A stretch of DNA of 64,000 nucleotides from CAXMQZ01 sp963707075 (GTDB taxonomy: Bacteria; Acidobacteriota; Thermoanaerobaculia; Multivoradales; JAHEKO01), in the NCBI GenBank assembly GCA_963707075.1, contig CAVPOX010000006.1, forward strand, positions 1-64,000, in the 5' to 3' direction. The translations under genes were made by a program, and so were the position numbers. Below are positions 9,254 to 17,905 of this stretch, piece after piece. Positions within the stretch are counted from its first letter, which is position 1. The number at the start of each line of letters is the position of its first letter. The notes beneath the pieces were generated by a model. The model was not told the origin of the DNA, did not search any database, and was given only the letters and a program-made list of their open reading frames with translations.

Positions 9254-10798
9254 TCAGTGGACGTGCCCTTGGGCTTCGCCGCTGGCCATGAGAGATGAAC
9301 GGCGGATCGCCTCGCCGCCCTGCTCGACCAACCTCTGACCAGGCACAAGGCTGTCGACAAGTAGCCTGTCCCCTTGGCGCTCCAGCACTTGCACCGCTTG
9401 ACGCGCGAAGCTCTCGCCTGTCAGCTGCAGATAGACCACGGCAACCCCGCCGTCATCGACGAGAGCCGACGTCGGCACGACGATCCCTGGGAGGGTCTCG
9501 GCGAGGAGAATCTGGGCCTGGGCTGACGTGCCGAGAATGAGTCCCGCGGTTGGAGGGGCTTCGAGAAGAACGGTTACCGTGCCTGTGGCCGGGTCCATCT
9601 CAGGGGCTACTGACACCAGGCTGAGGCCCTCCTCGAAACGCACGGGTGGACCTTCGGGAAACGTCAGAATCAGGCCGCTCACCGAGTCTGTGACCAGTTG
9701 TCGGGCTACTCGAGGTGCCAGGGAGACCTCTAGCCAGAGGCGATCGGTACGAACCAGACGGGCCAGCGGATTGCCAGCAGCTACTGTTTCACCGGGGGAT
9801 GCGCTGACCGAGGCAATCTCGCCACTGAAGGGCGCGCGAATCGTAAGAGCACCTGAAGCTCCCCCCTGGCGAGCAGAGTTCGCCGACTCGAGATCCCGAG
9901 ACGCTGCAAGGTGCCTGGCCTCCAGTGTCTCGACTCGGGTTCGAGCCTCTTCCAGCTCACGCTGACTGGTTGCCTCGAGGGAGTACAGCTCCTCCAATCG
10001 GGAGTGACGTGTACGAGCGGTCGCCAACTCCGCTTGGAGCGAGGCGCGCTCGGCTTCCAGGGTCGGCAGGCTGCGGTCGGAGGCGACGCGTGGCACGACG
10101 CTGAAGAGCGCTGCCCCCTGCTGGACACGGCTGCCAGGGTAGGGCCAACCCTCGGGGCGAAGCACGCCGTCGACGGGTGAGGTCACGGTGGCTGCTCCGC
10201 CGGCCGGCGGCCGAACTCGAACCAGCCCGGTGACGCTGCTTCGGAGGCTGTCCTCGCGGACCCAAGACGTGGCGAAGTCACTGCGCCACTGTTCTTCCTT
10301 GAGGAAGGTCAGCGGCTCACCACCGTCGACCGGGGCCTTCGGAGCAGGCGCCACGATTACCCCGCCGGGTGCTGCCGCAGTACCGACTTTCACTCGGCCA
10401 CCACGGATCTCCTCCTGGCCTGCGGCCGAGGTGATACGGAAAGCGAGGTCGTACTCTCCCGTGGCCTCCGGTCGGATTTCGACACTGAAGATCCCGGGTC
10501 GAACTGGCTCTGAAGCCGCGAACACTTGCTCTCCACTCGGACCGGAAAGCACGATCTCGACCGTTCCATCGATCACGGGGGTGAAGTCCTCGAGTGCAGT
10601 GACGTGCGTGTGAGCTGTCGCCAGCTCGCCGGCTACGAGCGGATCGACTTCGGGGAAGATCTCGTAGAGCCTCCCCCAGGCGGTGACCGACCAACTGTCG
10701 GAGCCGGCGTGCTGGTCCTCGACTCCGGATGCCGCGCAACCCGAGACGAGCAAAGCCGCGACCAACAGCATCAAGCCGGCAGAATGTCGGCGACTCAT
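9254..10798 (-). CDS. RND efflux periplasmic adaptor lipoprotein with FixH/YtkA-like N-domain
   Basis: About 514 residues. The N-terminus MSRRHSAGLMLLVAALLVSGC is a lipoprotein signal with lipobox VSGC. Residues ~30-130 form an immunoglobulin-like FixH/YtkA domain (VEIVLSGPSG, GIFSVEIRPEATGEYDLAF). The CusB/HlyD adaptor follows: a lipoyl half (PVDGVLRPEGWPYPGSRVQQ), a coiled coil (ERASLQAELATARTRHSRLE), the second lipoyl half (TIRAPFSGEIASVSASPGE) and beta-barrel/membrane-proximal domains. It joins the RND permease to the TolC-like channel. The ATG at 10798 is chosen because it lies one base past the preceding stop and opens the signal peptide; an in-frame ATG further upstream overlaps the previous gene. 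The YtkA-like domain before the adaptor is unusual and may bind the substrate first. Confidence 0.88.
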   Translation of the reverse strand: MSRRHSAGLMLLVAALLVSGCAASGVEDQHAGSDSWSVTAWGRLYEIFPEVDPLVAGELATAHTHVTALEDFTPVIDGTVEIVLSGPSGEQVFAASEPVRPGIFSVEIRPEATGEYDLAFRITSAAGQEEIRGGRVKVGTAAAPGGVIVAPAPKAPVDGGEPLTFLKEEQWRSDFATSWVREDSLRSSVTGLVRVRPPAGGAATVTSPVDGVLRPEGWPYPGSRVQQGAALFSVVPRVASDRSLPTLEAERASLQAELATARTRHSRLEELYSLEATSQRELEEARTRVETLEARHLAASRDLESANSARQGGASGALTIRAPFSGEIASVSASPGETVAAGNPLARLVRTDRLWLEVSLAPRVARQLVTDSVSGLILTFPEGPPVRFEEGLSLVSVAPEMDPATGTVTVLLEAPPTAGLILGTSAQAQILLAETLPGIVVPTSALVDDGGVAVVYLQLTGESFARQAVQVLERQGDRLLVDSLVPGQRLVEQGGEAIRRSSLMASGEAQGHVH

Positions 10799-10799
10799 C

Positions 10800-11126
10800 T
10801 CAGCGTTGGTGCTGGTCATCGCTACCATCTGGTGAGGGTGTGGTGTCGTCTTCATGAGTGTGATCCTCGGTTCCGGGGCCGTGCGAGTGGCTGGCCTCTT
10901 GCTGCTCCACGTCCTCGGCGGTCAGGGCTTCGTCGCTGACATCCTGGGGGTAAGCAGGCTCGTAGGAGATCTTCTCTTCGGTTGGAGGCGCAATGGTCTC
11001 GCTACTCTCTGCAGCTGCAGTCGGTTGCTCTCCTTGCGGCTCGGATTCTGAGCTCGGAGCGCAGGCAACGAGAGTGAGGATGAGGATGAGAACAGGGAGA
11101 ATAGAGCTTGTTTTGGTAGAGGTCAT
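10800..11126 (-). CDS. Small acidic His-containing lipoprotein of the efflux operon
   Basis: 108 residues: a lipoprotein signal (LPVLILILTLVAC, Cys at about 22), then a low-complexity acidic tail rich in Glu, Asp, Ser and Pro that ends in a His cluster (SHSHGPGTEDHTHED). No domain is recognised. It overlaps the channel gene upstream by 4 bases (ATGA) and the adaptor begins one base after its stop, so it is translated with the pump. The His/Asp-rich tail suggests periplasmic metal binding or delivery; this is inference from composition and context. Confidence 0.75.
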   Translation of the reverse strand: MTSTKTSSILPVLILILTLVACAPSSESEPQGEQPTAAAESSETIAPPTEEKISYEPAYPQDVSDEALTAEDVEQQEASHSHGPGTEDHTHEDDTTPSPDGSDDQHQR

Positions 11127-12355
11127 GGCAGCGCTCCTTGAGAGGTCGGTGGTGTCGGTTGGGGAGACTCGAGGGCCCGGCCAGCGACGCGTTCCAACTC
11201 GCGGTGAGCGGCTAGACCTGCTTCGTGAAGATCAAGTGCGGTCATGTCGGATTCGAAGGCCAGGCGAAGCGTTGCCAGGAGATCGGTAACGTCGGCTTCA
11301 CCGTGACCGAAAGCTGCTACGGCGCCAGCCAACATCTTCTCGTTGGCGACCATGGACTCCGCCGCTTCAGCGGCAGCCTTCGCCAGATGCCGGTAGGCCG
11401 CCAGTGCGCCGGCCCGCTCAGCTTCGACTTCCCGTCGGACCATTTCCAGCTCGGCCTCTGCGGCGAGTTTCCGGGCATCGGCCTGGGACCGCTGTGCCTG
11501 ATTCCGGGCGAACACCGGCATCGCCCAGGCGAGCCCAAGAACGGGTCCTTCGAGAGTCTCGGACCCGACTTCCTGGCGCTGCCAACCCCCGACGAGCTCG
11601 GGTAGCGAGACAAAGCGCCCTGCAGCCTTGCTCGCTAGATTGGCCGCCTCCTGCTCGGCGAGAGCGGCATCGATTCGGGGATGGCTGCCGATCGATTCCA
11701 TCGGCGTCGGCAGGGGCGGCAGGACCGGTATCGCATCGCCCTCGATGTCGGGTCGCCACACGCGAGCGGCAGCCCGAAAAGACACGGCCAGGGCCTCGGC
11801 CAGGGCCAGGCGAGCGCGGAGCTCAGAGGTCGCGAGGGTCAGTTGATGGGCCTCGAGCCCGGAGGTCTCGCCCTTGTGCGCTCGAGACCGCTCTCGATCG
11901 GCCAACTCGGCGACTCGACTGGCCTGAGCAGCAAGTCTCTCGCTTCGTGCTGTCGACACGGCCCACCCCGAATAGACCTGGCGCATGGCAATGCGCAGCT
12001 CGAGGACGTCCTCGAGCAGTTGAGCCTCGGCCACGGTGACCTCGTGTTCTGCGGCATGGATCTCGGGTCCACGTGAGAGTCGAGGAAGCTCCCACGACAG
12101 GAGGAGGTCGAGCTGCCGAACAGGACCGCTCGGATCTTCGCTGACGACTCCCAACTGTGGGTTGGCCAGGGTGGACGCGGCCACGATCTTCGCCTGAGCG
12201 TCAGCGACCTGACGCTGTCGGGCCAAGACTGCTGGATGAGCCTCGTCCAGGACCGAAAGGAATTCGGCTTCGGTGATGACCGAGGGTGGTGACTGCGCGC
12301 CTGCGATGGCGGTGAACAGGACCGGTACTAGACCGGCCACAGCGAGACGATGCAT
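11123..12355 (-). CDS. TolC/CzcC-type outer-membrane efflux channel
   Basis: 410 residues with a cleavable signal peptide (VPVLFTAIAGAQ). Two outer-membrane-efflux repeats are seen: EAHPAVLARQRQVADAQAKI near residue 40 and a second long helical repeat around 230-390 (AQRSQADARKLAAEAELEMV). Length and helix pattern match CzcC/CusC-like channels. It completes the tripartite pump with the adaptor and permease downstream. It lies 63 bases after the His-rich first gene and overlaps the small lipoprotein gene by 4 bases. Confidence 0.87.
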   Translation of the reverse strand: MHRLAVAGLVPVLFTAIAGAQSPPSVITEAEFLSVLDEAHPAVLARQRQVADAQAKIVAASTLANPQLGVVSEDPSGPVRQLDLLLSWELPRLSRGPEIHAAEHEVTVAEAQLLEDVLELRIAMRQVYSGWAVSTARSERLAAQASRVAELADRERSRAHKGETSGLEAHQLTLATSELRARLALAEALAVSFRAAARVWRPDIEGDAIPVLPPLPTPMESIGSHPRIDAALAEQEAANLASKAAGRFVSLPELVGGWQRQEVGSETLEGPVLGLAWAMPVFARNQAQRSQADARKLAAEAELEMVRREVEAERAGALAAYRHLAKAAAEAAESMVANEKMLAGAVAAFGHGEADVTDLLATLRLAFESDMTALDLHEAGLAAHRELERVAGRALESPQPTPPTSQGALP

Positions 12356-12418
12356 ACTGACTCCTTATTCCGGTTGGAGGGTTTCGGGCCCGAATCGAGC
12401 CCGGCCGCGAGACCGGAA

Positions 12419-12802
12419 TCAGAGCAGCAGCGAACTGTACGCAGCGAATAGAGGGGCAGGGGGCCTGCACTGAGGTACAGGTCCGAGAGTCGAGGACTGT
12501 TCAATCCAGGACTCGAGGGAGTCCTTCCATGAAAGCGCGGCCAGGCTTGGGTTCGACCTTGGGGCCGGGACTCTCTTGGCGGTGATGAGATCGTGGTCGT
12601 GACCCTCTGTAACCTCGACATCGTGGTGATGGCCATGCACCGCGGCTCGAGCGAACGAAAGAAGGGCGAGTTGGGTCTCTTCGTCGCTGTGCGAGTGATG
12701 ATCGAGGGCGACGTGCAGACCCACGACAAGGGCGCTTGCTCCGGGGGCCAGCCAAAAGGCCAGGATCATGGCGACCAGAATTCGATGAGCAGAGCGGCGC
12801 AT
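12419..12802 (-). CDS. His-rich exported protein, first gene of the efflux operon
   Basis: 127 residues from the ATG at 12802. A signal or membrane segment (ILVAMILAFWLAPGASALVV) is followed by DHHSHSDEE, HGHHHDVEV and EGHDHD, an arrangement seen in small CzcI-like or metal-sensor proteins at the head of cation-efflux operons. The start is supported by the promoter at 12810-12838 and by the signal peptide; the upstream codons of the same open frame have no Shine-Dalgarno and translate part of a dead RepA gene. A periplasmic metal-binding or regulatory role is inferred. Confidence 0.75.
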   Translation of the reverse strand: MRRSAHRILVAMILAFWLAPGASALVVGLHVALDHHSHSDEETQLALLSFARAAVHGHHHDVEVTEGHDHDLITAKRVPAPRSNPSLAALSWKDSLESWIEQSSTLGPVPQCRPPAPLFAAYSSLLL

Positions 12803-12809
12803 GGCGGGC

Positions 12810-12838
12810 AATATTGCAGATCTCGGCTGATGGGTCAA
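12810..12838 (-). promoter_or_regulatory. Promoter of the efflux operon, overlapping a palindrome
   Basis: On the minus strand TTGACC and AATATT are 17 bases apart, and AATATT ends 7 bases before the ATG at 12802, so the transcript would be leaderless or nearly so. The -10 lies inside the perfect palindrome GCAATATTGC (12808-12817), a possible operator for a repressor or MerR-type sensor. No regulator gene is adjacent. Confidence 0.5.
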
Positions 12839-12881
12839 TGCAACAAGGGTGCCCGTGGGGTGTCGAATCCTGGAATCGGGC

Positions 12882-13426
12882 TCAGATCGACCAGAGCAGG
12901 CGGCTGTCCAAGCGCTCGATCCCCAGTTGATCGAGGCTCTCGGAAGCTCTCTGGCGATCAGCGGGGCCGGTAGGGTACGGGGTGCCGGCGAGTTTCGCGA
13001 ATCGCTCGCAAGTCGACGGGAACGGCTGAGCTCGTGATCTCGTCGAAGAATTCGTGCCCCAAGACGACTCTTGAACTCCAGAACGGCCCCCGCTCCTGAT
13101 CTCGAAGCGACCACCCAAGCTGGTGCTCACCGGCGATCACGAGGCCCCGGCCGCTCGCGTAGCCTCTGGCCCCATCGGTCTAGGTCCAGCGGATGGTAGT
13201 CGAGAAGAGACGGTGGAGCCGTCAGATGCAGCGAGTAGCGCCCATTGACCCCCTCGAACTCGTGCACCTCTGGCCGGCTGTGGGGAAGAGTGGCCTGGAC
13301 GAAGATCCGAGGCATGAAGCCGAGCTCGCCAGCAGATCTGGCATCTATGGCCTCGATCGCCAGCGCCTCCTCGAGGAACCGAGCCCTGACCGAGCTCCGG
13401 CCCGATCGTGCCTCACACCGGCCCAT
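12882..13426 (-). pseudogene. RepA_C-family initiator remnant (copy 2)
   Basis: The N-terminal piece (13426 to about 13190) reads GELGFMPRIFVQATLPHSRP and NGRYSLHLTAP, matching the start of copy 1. About 110 residues of the middle are then missing. The match resumes in another frame at about 13095-12960 (GPFWSSRVVLGHEFFDEI, AVPVDLRAIR) and stops there; the WLTYRMSYL section is lost. The gene therefore carries an internal deletion, a frame change and a 3' truncation. A tRNA-Leu fragment lies about 170 bp upstream of its start, just as at copy 1. Confidence 0.8.
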
Positions 13427-13597
13427 CCCGGCCCCGTTTCCGGAGCCGGAGCGGTGAAAAGGACCCGATTTCCATCCGCACTATATCCGCACCCACCCAG
13501 CCCAAACCAGCCCTACAAATGTAGGATTCTGGGAGGGCAAATGGTTGATTTTGGGTGGTTTAAGTGGGCTGGTGTGGTCTGGTCTGGCCCAGGCGGG

Positions 13598-13654
13598 CAG
13601 ACCTAAAATCCTCCGCCGCAAGGCTTCCGGGTTCGAGTCCCGGCTCCGGTACCA
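13598..13654 (+). pseudogene. tRNA-Leu(UAA) 3'-end fragment with CCA (copy 2)
   Basis: Starting at GGCAGAC, it matches copy 1 almost base for base through the anticodon loop, the variable arm (GCC-GCAA-GGC) and the T-arm. Here the T-stem pairs perfectly (CCGGG/CCCGG), the acceptor strand CTCCGGT is followed by discriminator A, and CCA is encoded (13652-13654). There is still no 5' half upstream. This copy looks like the less-decayed attachment-site half. The 13655-13878 gap that follows shows no gene. Confidence 0.7.
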
Positions 13655-13878
13655 CTTAACCTGCGGCAGACTCCGCTCCTGCAGAGGAGACCAGAAACTG
13701 GCTGAGTCTAAGTGGATTGATGCGCGCAAGTGGGGTCACGTAGCTTCCCCTCCTCACCGATTCAACTCGGCTTGGGGGGTCGCATTACAGTTCCCCATCC
13801 GTTTGAGGCAAAATGATAATAGCTCGCCGCGAGTAACCCACTGCCAAAGGACCGGAACCGGCGAGGGGTAAGGCGGGT

Positions 13879-15564
13879 GTGCCTGCAGACGACCCAATCA
13901 CTGTTATGACTGAACACCGGCATCGGGCCCGCCGCCTTGCTCTCCGCGTCTGCCTTATCGCGTTGATCTCGTTGAATTACCAATGCCGGGGCGTCGAATC
14001 GGTGAAGGTTCAGGGGCTCGATTTCTCGTTCGAGTTTCCCGCCGATCCGGACTTTCAGGTTCTGAAACTGGATCTTGGAGGAGTTGGGGGACTTGTGCGG
14101 GTCTTCGGCGATGGTCGCGTGGTAGTCCTCGAGCACCGAGATCGTGGAGGCTGGGAGGAGCTGGAGTCCAATCTCAGCGAGGCGGAGCTGAAAACGCTGC
14201 TCAAGGCGGTCGGTCAAGGGGCAGCCGGATGGTTCGAGCGCGAGGGTGATCGTGAACGGGAGCCACGCGGCCTATCGCGTAGTCCCCTTCGATCCGGTCA
14301 ACCTGTCTACGCCTATGTCGAGCTCCAGCTGACTCGCTTCACCGGGCCTGCAGGAGACACCCGCAAGGATTTCAGCAAGAGGCTGATGGTGGGCGAGTGG
14401 AGCCCCACTCAGCGCTATCGTGTACCCGCTCAGTTCGAGGGTCTCGAGGCTGTCGCACAGCGACTGTACGACCTCACAGAGAGGTCGGATCTTCGCAGGG
14501 TCGACTCGGGTCGCGTTGAATCCGAATCGTTGCCCGCTTGGTCGGTGCTGCAGGGTGGCTCGCCCAAATCTCCCAAGATCCTCTACATCGAACAAACGGC
14601 ACGCGGGCGGCAGATCTCGACCATGGGTTGGCTGGGTGGTGGCAGTCGCCGGCTCGCACAGGTGGAATGGGGATGCCTCCCCTACAACGATTCTCCGGCG
14701 TTCTCTCCGAATGGAAGAGAGGTGTTGTATCGATGCCCCGGTGGTCTGGGCCTGGTGGATCTAACGACTGGAGCTTCTCGAAAGTTCGTCGCTAACTCGC
14801 GTGGCAGTCACCGGGCGGTCTGGTCACCGTCAGGGGATTCGGTGGCCTTCAGTGGCACGAGTGATGACCACCGTTACCACGTCTTCGTGGCTGCGCCGGA
14901 TGGTTCAGAGCCCAGGTTATTGACAGATACCGGGGCTTGGCCGCTGCAATGGACGGCCGACGGAGAATCGATCTACTACCGAGCCTGGGAAGGGCGAGGA
15001 CGACGTGACGTATACCTCAGTTCTCGGCACGGCTCCGGCAAGCGCCCAGCGCTGAGCTTCCCTGCGGACTTCATCCGTGTCTCACCTGATGAGAAATGGG
15101 TTGCGATCGTGGCCGAGGGTATCCCTCTTCATCGGCCCTGGCCCGAGTACTCATTCTGGACCACAAGGCTGGATCGTTCTACGGGAGTTGTGCGAAGGCA
15201 AGCGGCGAGACATGCAATTCTCCCCCTAGTAGGGGATCTGGATTGGTCGCCAGACAGTCGGTGGCTGGTCTTTTCTCTAGGCCGCCGTATTGCCGTGGTT
15301 AGAGCCAACGGACACGGAATGAAGACCCTGATTGAGGAGTCTGTTGGGGATCGTGTACTCATGCAACCAAACTGGTCCCCCAACGGTCAGGCGATCGTGT
15401 ATGTCAAAAGGCCAATGGCCGTCGGTTGGCTACCGCGAGACCGGCCAGAGATCTGGATCATGGGCAGCGACGGATCAGACCCTCGCCGGATCGGCTATGG
15501 GGTCTTCCCCCACTGGACCTCGGAGGCCACGTTACCCCTGTGGAAGACGGATCTGGCGTATTGA
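13879..15564 (+). CDS. TolB-like WD40/PD40 beta-propeller protein, exported
   Basis: 561 residues from a GTG preceded by GAGGGGTAAGGCGG; the in-frame ATG at 13906 is an alternative. A hydrophobic segment (LRVCLIALISLNYQC) is a signal peptide, perhaps with a weak lipobox. Residues ~40-200 are unassigned. From about 210 onward there are repeated PD40/TolB blades: DSPAFSPNGREVLYRC, HRAVWSPSGDSVAFSG, LQWTADGESIYYRA, GDLDWSPDSRWLVFSL, QPNWSPNGQAIVYV. Such propellers act as periplasmic scaffolds or sensors. There is no Pal or TolQRA gene, so it is not the housekeeping TolB. It stands alone between two RepA remnants. Confidence 0.8.
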   Translation: MPADDPITVMTEHRHRARRLALRVCLIALISLNYQCRGVESVKVQGLDFSFEFPADPDFQVLKLDLGGVGGLVRVFGDGRVVVLEHRDRGGWEELESNLSEAELKTLLKAVGQGAAGWFEREGDREREPRGLSRSPLRSGQPVYAYVELQLTRFTGPAGDTRKDFSKRLMVGEWSPTQRYRVPAQFEGLEAVAQRLYDLTERSDLRRVDSGRVESESLPAWSVLQGGSPKSPKILYIEQTARGRQISTMGWLGGGSRRLAQVEWGCLPYNDSPAFSPNGREVLYRCPGGLGLVDLTTGASRKFVANSRGSHRAVWSPSGDSVAFSGTSDDHRYHVFVAAPDGSEPRLLTDTGAWPLQWTADGESIYYRAWEGRGRRDVYLSSRHGSGKRPALSFPADFIRVSPDEKWVAIVAEGIPLHRPWPEYSFWTTRLDRSTGVVRRQAARHAILPLVGDLDWSPDSRWLVFSLGRRIAVVRANGHGMKTLIEESVGDRVLMQPNWSPNGQAIVYVKRPMAVGWLPRDRPEIWIMGSDGSDPRRIGYGVFPHWTSEATLPLWKTDLAY

Positions 15565-15712
15565 TCCGACTATCCGTGTTCCCTCCCGTAGAGTGCTGGC
15601 ATGTGACCTGACTCCCATTTCAGCGGACTCACAGTGAGGGCTTCGACCTGTCGCGGCAGATCGGTCAACCGCAGACCTCACACGAAGTTAGTCCGGGGAG
15701 CACCCCGTCCGA

Positions 15713-16027
15713 TCAACCAGCGATCGCTCGTGCCACCTCTTTTGTTGAGCCGCCGAGTGCGAGCAGTGACCGAGTGAGCTGATCCAGTGTCGCCTGGCCC
15801 TTCTCGAGCTTCGACACCCGGCCTTGGCTGGTATTGAGGATCTTGGCGACCCGCTCCTGGGAGAGTCTCTTCTGTCGGCGACGCGCCTTGAGCTCTTCTC
15901 CCAGACGGATCTTCATGTCGAGGACGGCGACTTCCTCGGGCGTAAGGTCGAGCCACTCTTCGACAGTGGTCACTCTCCCACCCATCGCCTTGATCCGGGC
16001 TTTCTTCTTGGCACTGAGGGACATCAT
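15713..16027 (-). CDS. HigA-like XRE antitoxin
   Basis: 104 residues; residues ~45-100 form a helix-turn-helix (LKARRRQKRLSQERVAKILN, then TSQGRVSKLEKGQ). It follows the toxin gene by 12 bases in the toxin-first order typical of HigBA. It should neutralise the toxin and repress the shared promoter at 16389-16418. The 15565-15712 gap between it and the convergent propeller gene has no recognised feature. Confidence 0.85.
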   Translation of the reverse strand: MMSLSAKKKARIKAMGGRVTTVEEWLDLTPEEVAVLDMKIRLGEELKARRRQKRLSQERVAKILNTSQGRVSKLEKGQATLDQLTRSLLALGGSTKEVARAIAG

Positions 16028-16039
16028 CTTCCTCCGTCG

Positions 16040-16378
16040 TCAATCCGAGTCGTACTCGCGGAGCAGCTTCTTGGCTAGGTCGATCACCTGTTTCGGTGTC
16101 GAGCTCGTCTTCTTGCTGAACAGACCGACGACAAGGATGGCGTCCGCGTCGGTTCGGTAGATCACTCGCCAAGTCTGACCTTCATCGTTCACCCGCAACT
16201 CGTGGCAGCGCCGCCCTATTGAGGACATCGGCCGCGAGTGCGGCATCTCGAGTCTGAGGCCCAGCTGCAGCTTTCGAATCAGGAGGCCGATCTCGCGTCG
16301 GGCCTCCTGGGAGACCGGCGGCGTCTTGATCTCGCCACTGAGGACGACGAGAGTCTTGGCCGTTCGCTCGTCTCCCAT
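16040..16378 (-). CDS. HigB/RelE-type (Gp49 family) toxin
   Basis: 112 residues with the phage-derived Gp49-like/RelE fold pattern: helices IGLLIRKLQLGLRLE, then strands HELRVNDEGQTWRVIYR and AILVVGLFSKK, ending in a helix KQVIDLAKKLLREY. The family cleaves mRNA on the ribosome. It is the first gene of the pair and is driven by a near-consensus promoter immediately upstream. Confidence 0.85.
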   Translation of the reverse strand: MGDERTAKTLVVLSGEIKTPPVSQEARREIGLLIRKLQLGLRLEMPHSRPMSSIGRRCHELRVNDEGQTWRVIYRTDADAILVVGLFSKKTSSTPKQVIDLAKKLLREYDSD

Positions 16379-16388
16379 CGCAAGAAAA

Positions 16389-16432
16389 ATTATGCCGGAT
16401 CGGGTATAGCCGTGTCAAGCCTGATCGGGCAT
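16389..16432 (-). promoter_or_regulatory. HigBA promoter with paired direct repeats
   Basis: The minus strand has TTGACA (16413-16418), an 18-base spacer and CATAAT (16389-16394). Two 14-base plus-strand direct repeats, GCCGGATCGGGTAT (16394-16407) and GCCTGATCGGGCAT (16419-16432), lie 25 bp apart. They cover the spacer and the -35 upstream flank, consistent with autorepression by the antitoxin. Confidence 0.65.
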
Positions 16433-16499
16433 GATGCTCCTGGAGTACACTGCCTTGAATCAACCGAGAGACTCTCTCGAGTCAGGAGCCCATCACAGC

Positions 16500-16900
16500 G
16501 CGTGCACGGGCCCGGCAGATGTGAGTAGGGGAGGGCTTGAGAAGGACTCCAGTCAGCGCAGTCTCCACGCGGAGATCGGGGTAGACGCCAACGACCTGAG
16601 ACATCTTCGAGCAGAATCTGGCCTGGAAATCTCGGGTCCTGGAATACTCGGCTCCAATCTGAGTCCAAAGAGCATCCCATGGGATCCGACACGGTCGCCT
16701 GAGATAGCTCATCCGGTAGGTCAGCCAGACGTAGAGATCGAGTGCGAGGGGCGATCTTCGTAGCTGGCGGATGGCTCGGAGATCGACGGGGACAACCGAG
16801 CGCGTAGCCTCCTCGAAGAAGCCCCGGGCCAGGACGATGCGCGATCGCCAGGTTGGTCGTGGTGGAAGCAGTCTCCGCAACGGCTTCAACCACGGAGCTC
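16500..16900 (-). pseudogene. RepA_C-family initiator remnant (copy 3, 3' half)
   Basis: Only the C-terminal half is recognisable: RPTWRSRIVLARGFFEEA, VVPVDLRAIRQLRRSPLALD, LYVWLTYRMSYLRRP and SRTRDFQARF, very close to copy 1. The open frame extends upstream to 17120, but that part has no RepA signal, so the N-terminal half is lost. The HepT/MntA pair begins 150 bases upstream, and the 55-bp block that precedes copy 1 reappears about 1 kb upstream at 17906. Insertion of the toxin pair into a repA locus would explain this. Confidence 0.75.
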
Positions 16901-17050
16901 CGCTCACAGTCATGCACGCAGATCTAGACGATCTTGCGGCGAGGCCGAAGACGTCAGAGGTGGACCCCATCGTTCGGACAGTTTTGAGCCGATTCTGAGG
17001 CGGGCCCGGGGTCCATGATTCAGGAAGCCTCCTCGGGGTCGTAGGCTTCC

Positions 17051-17392
17051 TCAGCCTTCTTTCAGAAAATGCTCGACTGTTTGCAGAAGCTGGGGCAAGT
17101 CCTGTCGGATGAGGTGCCACACGATCTCATGGTCGATTGTGTCGTATCCATGCGCCAGGATGTCCCGGAAAGCGACGATACGAGGTGTTTCGCCGATTCG
17201 GTCTGCTGTCTCTGGATCGGCGCGCCGCAGCTGGTTCAGTGCTTCGCCGATGATCTCGAAGTTGCGTTCGACAGCTTGACGCAGAAGACGATTCTCCAGG
17301 TAGTGCTGTAGGTCGCTCTCCCGGGTCTCCTCGAAAACGAAGGCCGCCGCGTCTCGAATGTCTTCCAGGTACTTTGGTGAGTCAGGCTGCAT
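17051..17392 (-). CDS. HepT-like HEPN RNase toxin (DUF86)
   Basis: 113 residues, all helical, with the HEPN catalytic motif R-x4-H-x-Y in RDILAHGYD near residues 75-83. In HepT/MntA systems the HEPN protein is an RNase and is silenced by its nucleotidyltransferase partner, which modifies the Tyr of this motif; that is family knowledge. Its start overlaps the MntA gene upstream by 11 bases. Confidence 0.88.
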   Translation of the reverse strand: MQPDSPKYLEDIRDAAAFVFEETRESDLQHYLENRLLRQAVERNFEIIGEALNQLRRADPETADRIGETPRIVAFRDILAHGYDTIDHEIVWHLIRQDLPQLLQTVEHFLKEG

Positions 17393-17687
17393 AGAGGAGT
17401 TGTCGCGTTTTCTCGACGGAGTCGATGAAGTATGGATTGCGAAGGCTGCGCCTCGTCAGAAGATCCACACTGCGACCAAAGAGCTCTTCGAGAGCCGCGA
17501 GCAGTCCGAAGTACTGGTCCGCGAGGCTCATCGAATCAGTGGGTTGGAAGTCCACGAGAAAGTCCAGATCGCTATCGTCGCCCAGCTTCCCGGTCGCTGC
17601 GGAGCCAAAAACTTCCAGACTCCTGACCTGGTATTGGGCACAGAGCTCAGCCAGAGCATCGCGTTTCGCGTCGATGGACGGGATCAT
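17382..17687 (-). CDS. MntA-like minimal nucleotidyltransferase antitoxin
   Basis: 101 residues with the nucleotidyltransferase signature GSAATGKLGDDSDLDFLVDF (GSx10DxD) near residues 28-47. It is the first gene of the pair. A good Shine-Dalgarno (AGGAGAGG) lies upstream of the ATG at 17687. It is expected to AMPylate the adjacent HEPN toxin. Confidence 0.88.
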   Translation of the reverse strand: MIPSIDAKRDALAELCAQYQVRSLEVFGSAATGKLGDDSDLDFLVDFQPTDSMSLADQYFGLLAALEELFGRSVDLLTRRSLRNPYFIDSVEKTRQLLYAA

Positions 17688-17905
17688 GGTGAGAACCTCT
17701 CCTGGCCAATTCTAACCCGGAGTGGAATCGACCAAGGCTGGTATCGGTGGGATCCGGCCTGGCCGCACGGCGTCGGAAGTAACGCTCTGAGTGGTTAGTC
17801 TCGGGCGCTGGACGTGAGGTGGAGAAGGGTAGGGGCGGAGGCCGGTGTCCGCAAGAAACTTACAGCGCTTTGGCCGACGCTTGTGCGGGCGCTCATGGGG
17901 GCAGT

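Noticed and set aside
13598..13654. Functional tRNA-Leu gene
   Set aside because: The 3' half and CCA are good, but no 5' acceptor strand, D-arm or pairing anticodon strand is present upstream.
13879..15564. Housekeeping TolB
   Set aside because: The propeller repeats fit, but the N-terminal TolB domain and the tol-pal neighbours are missing.
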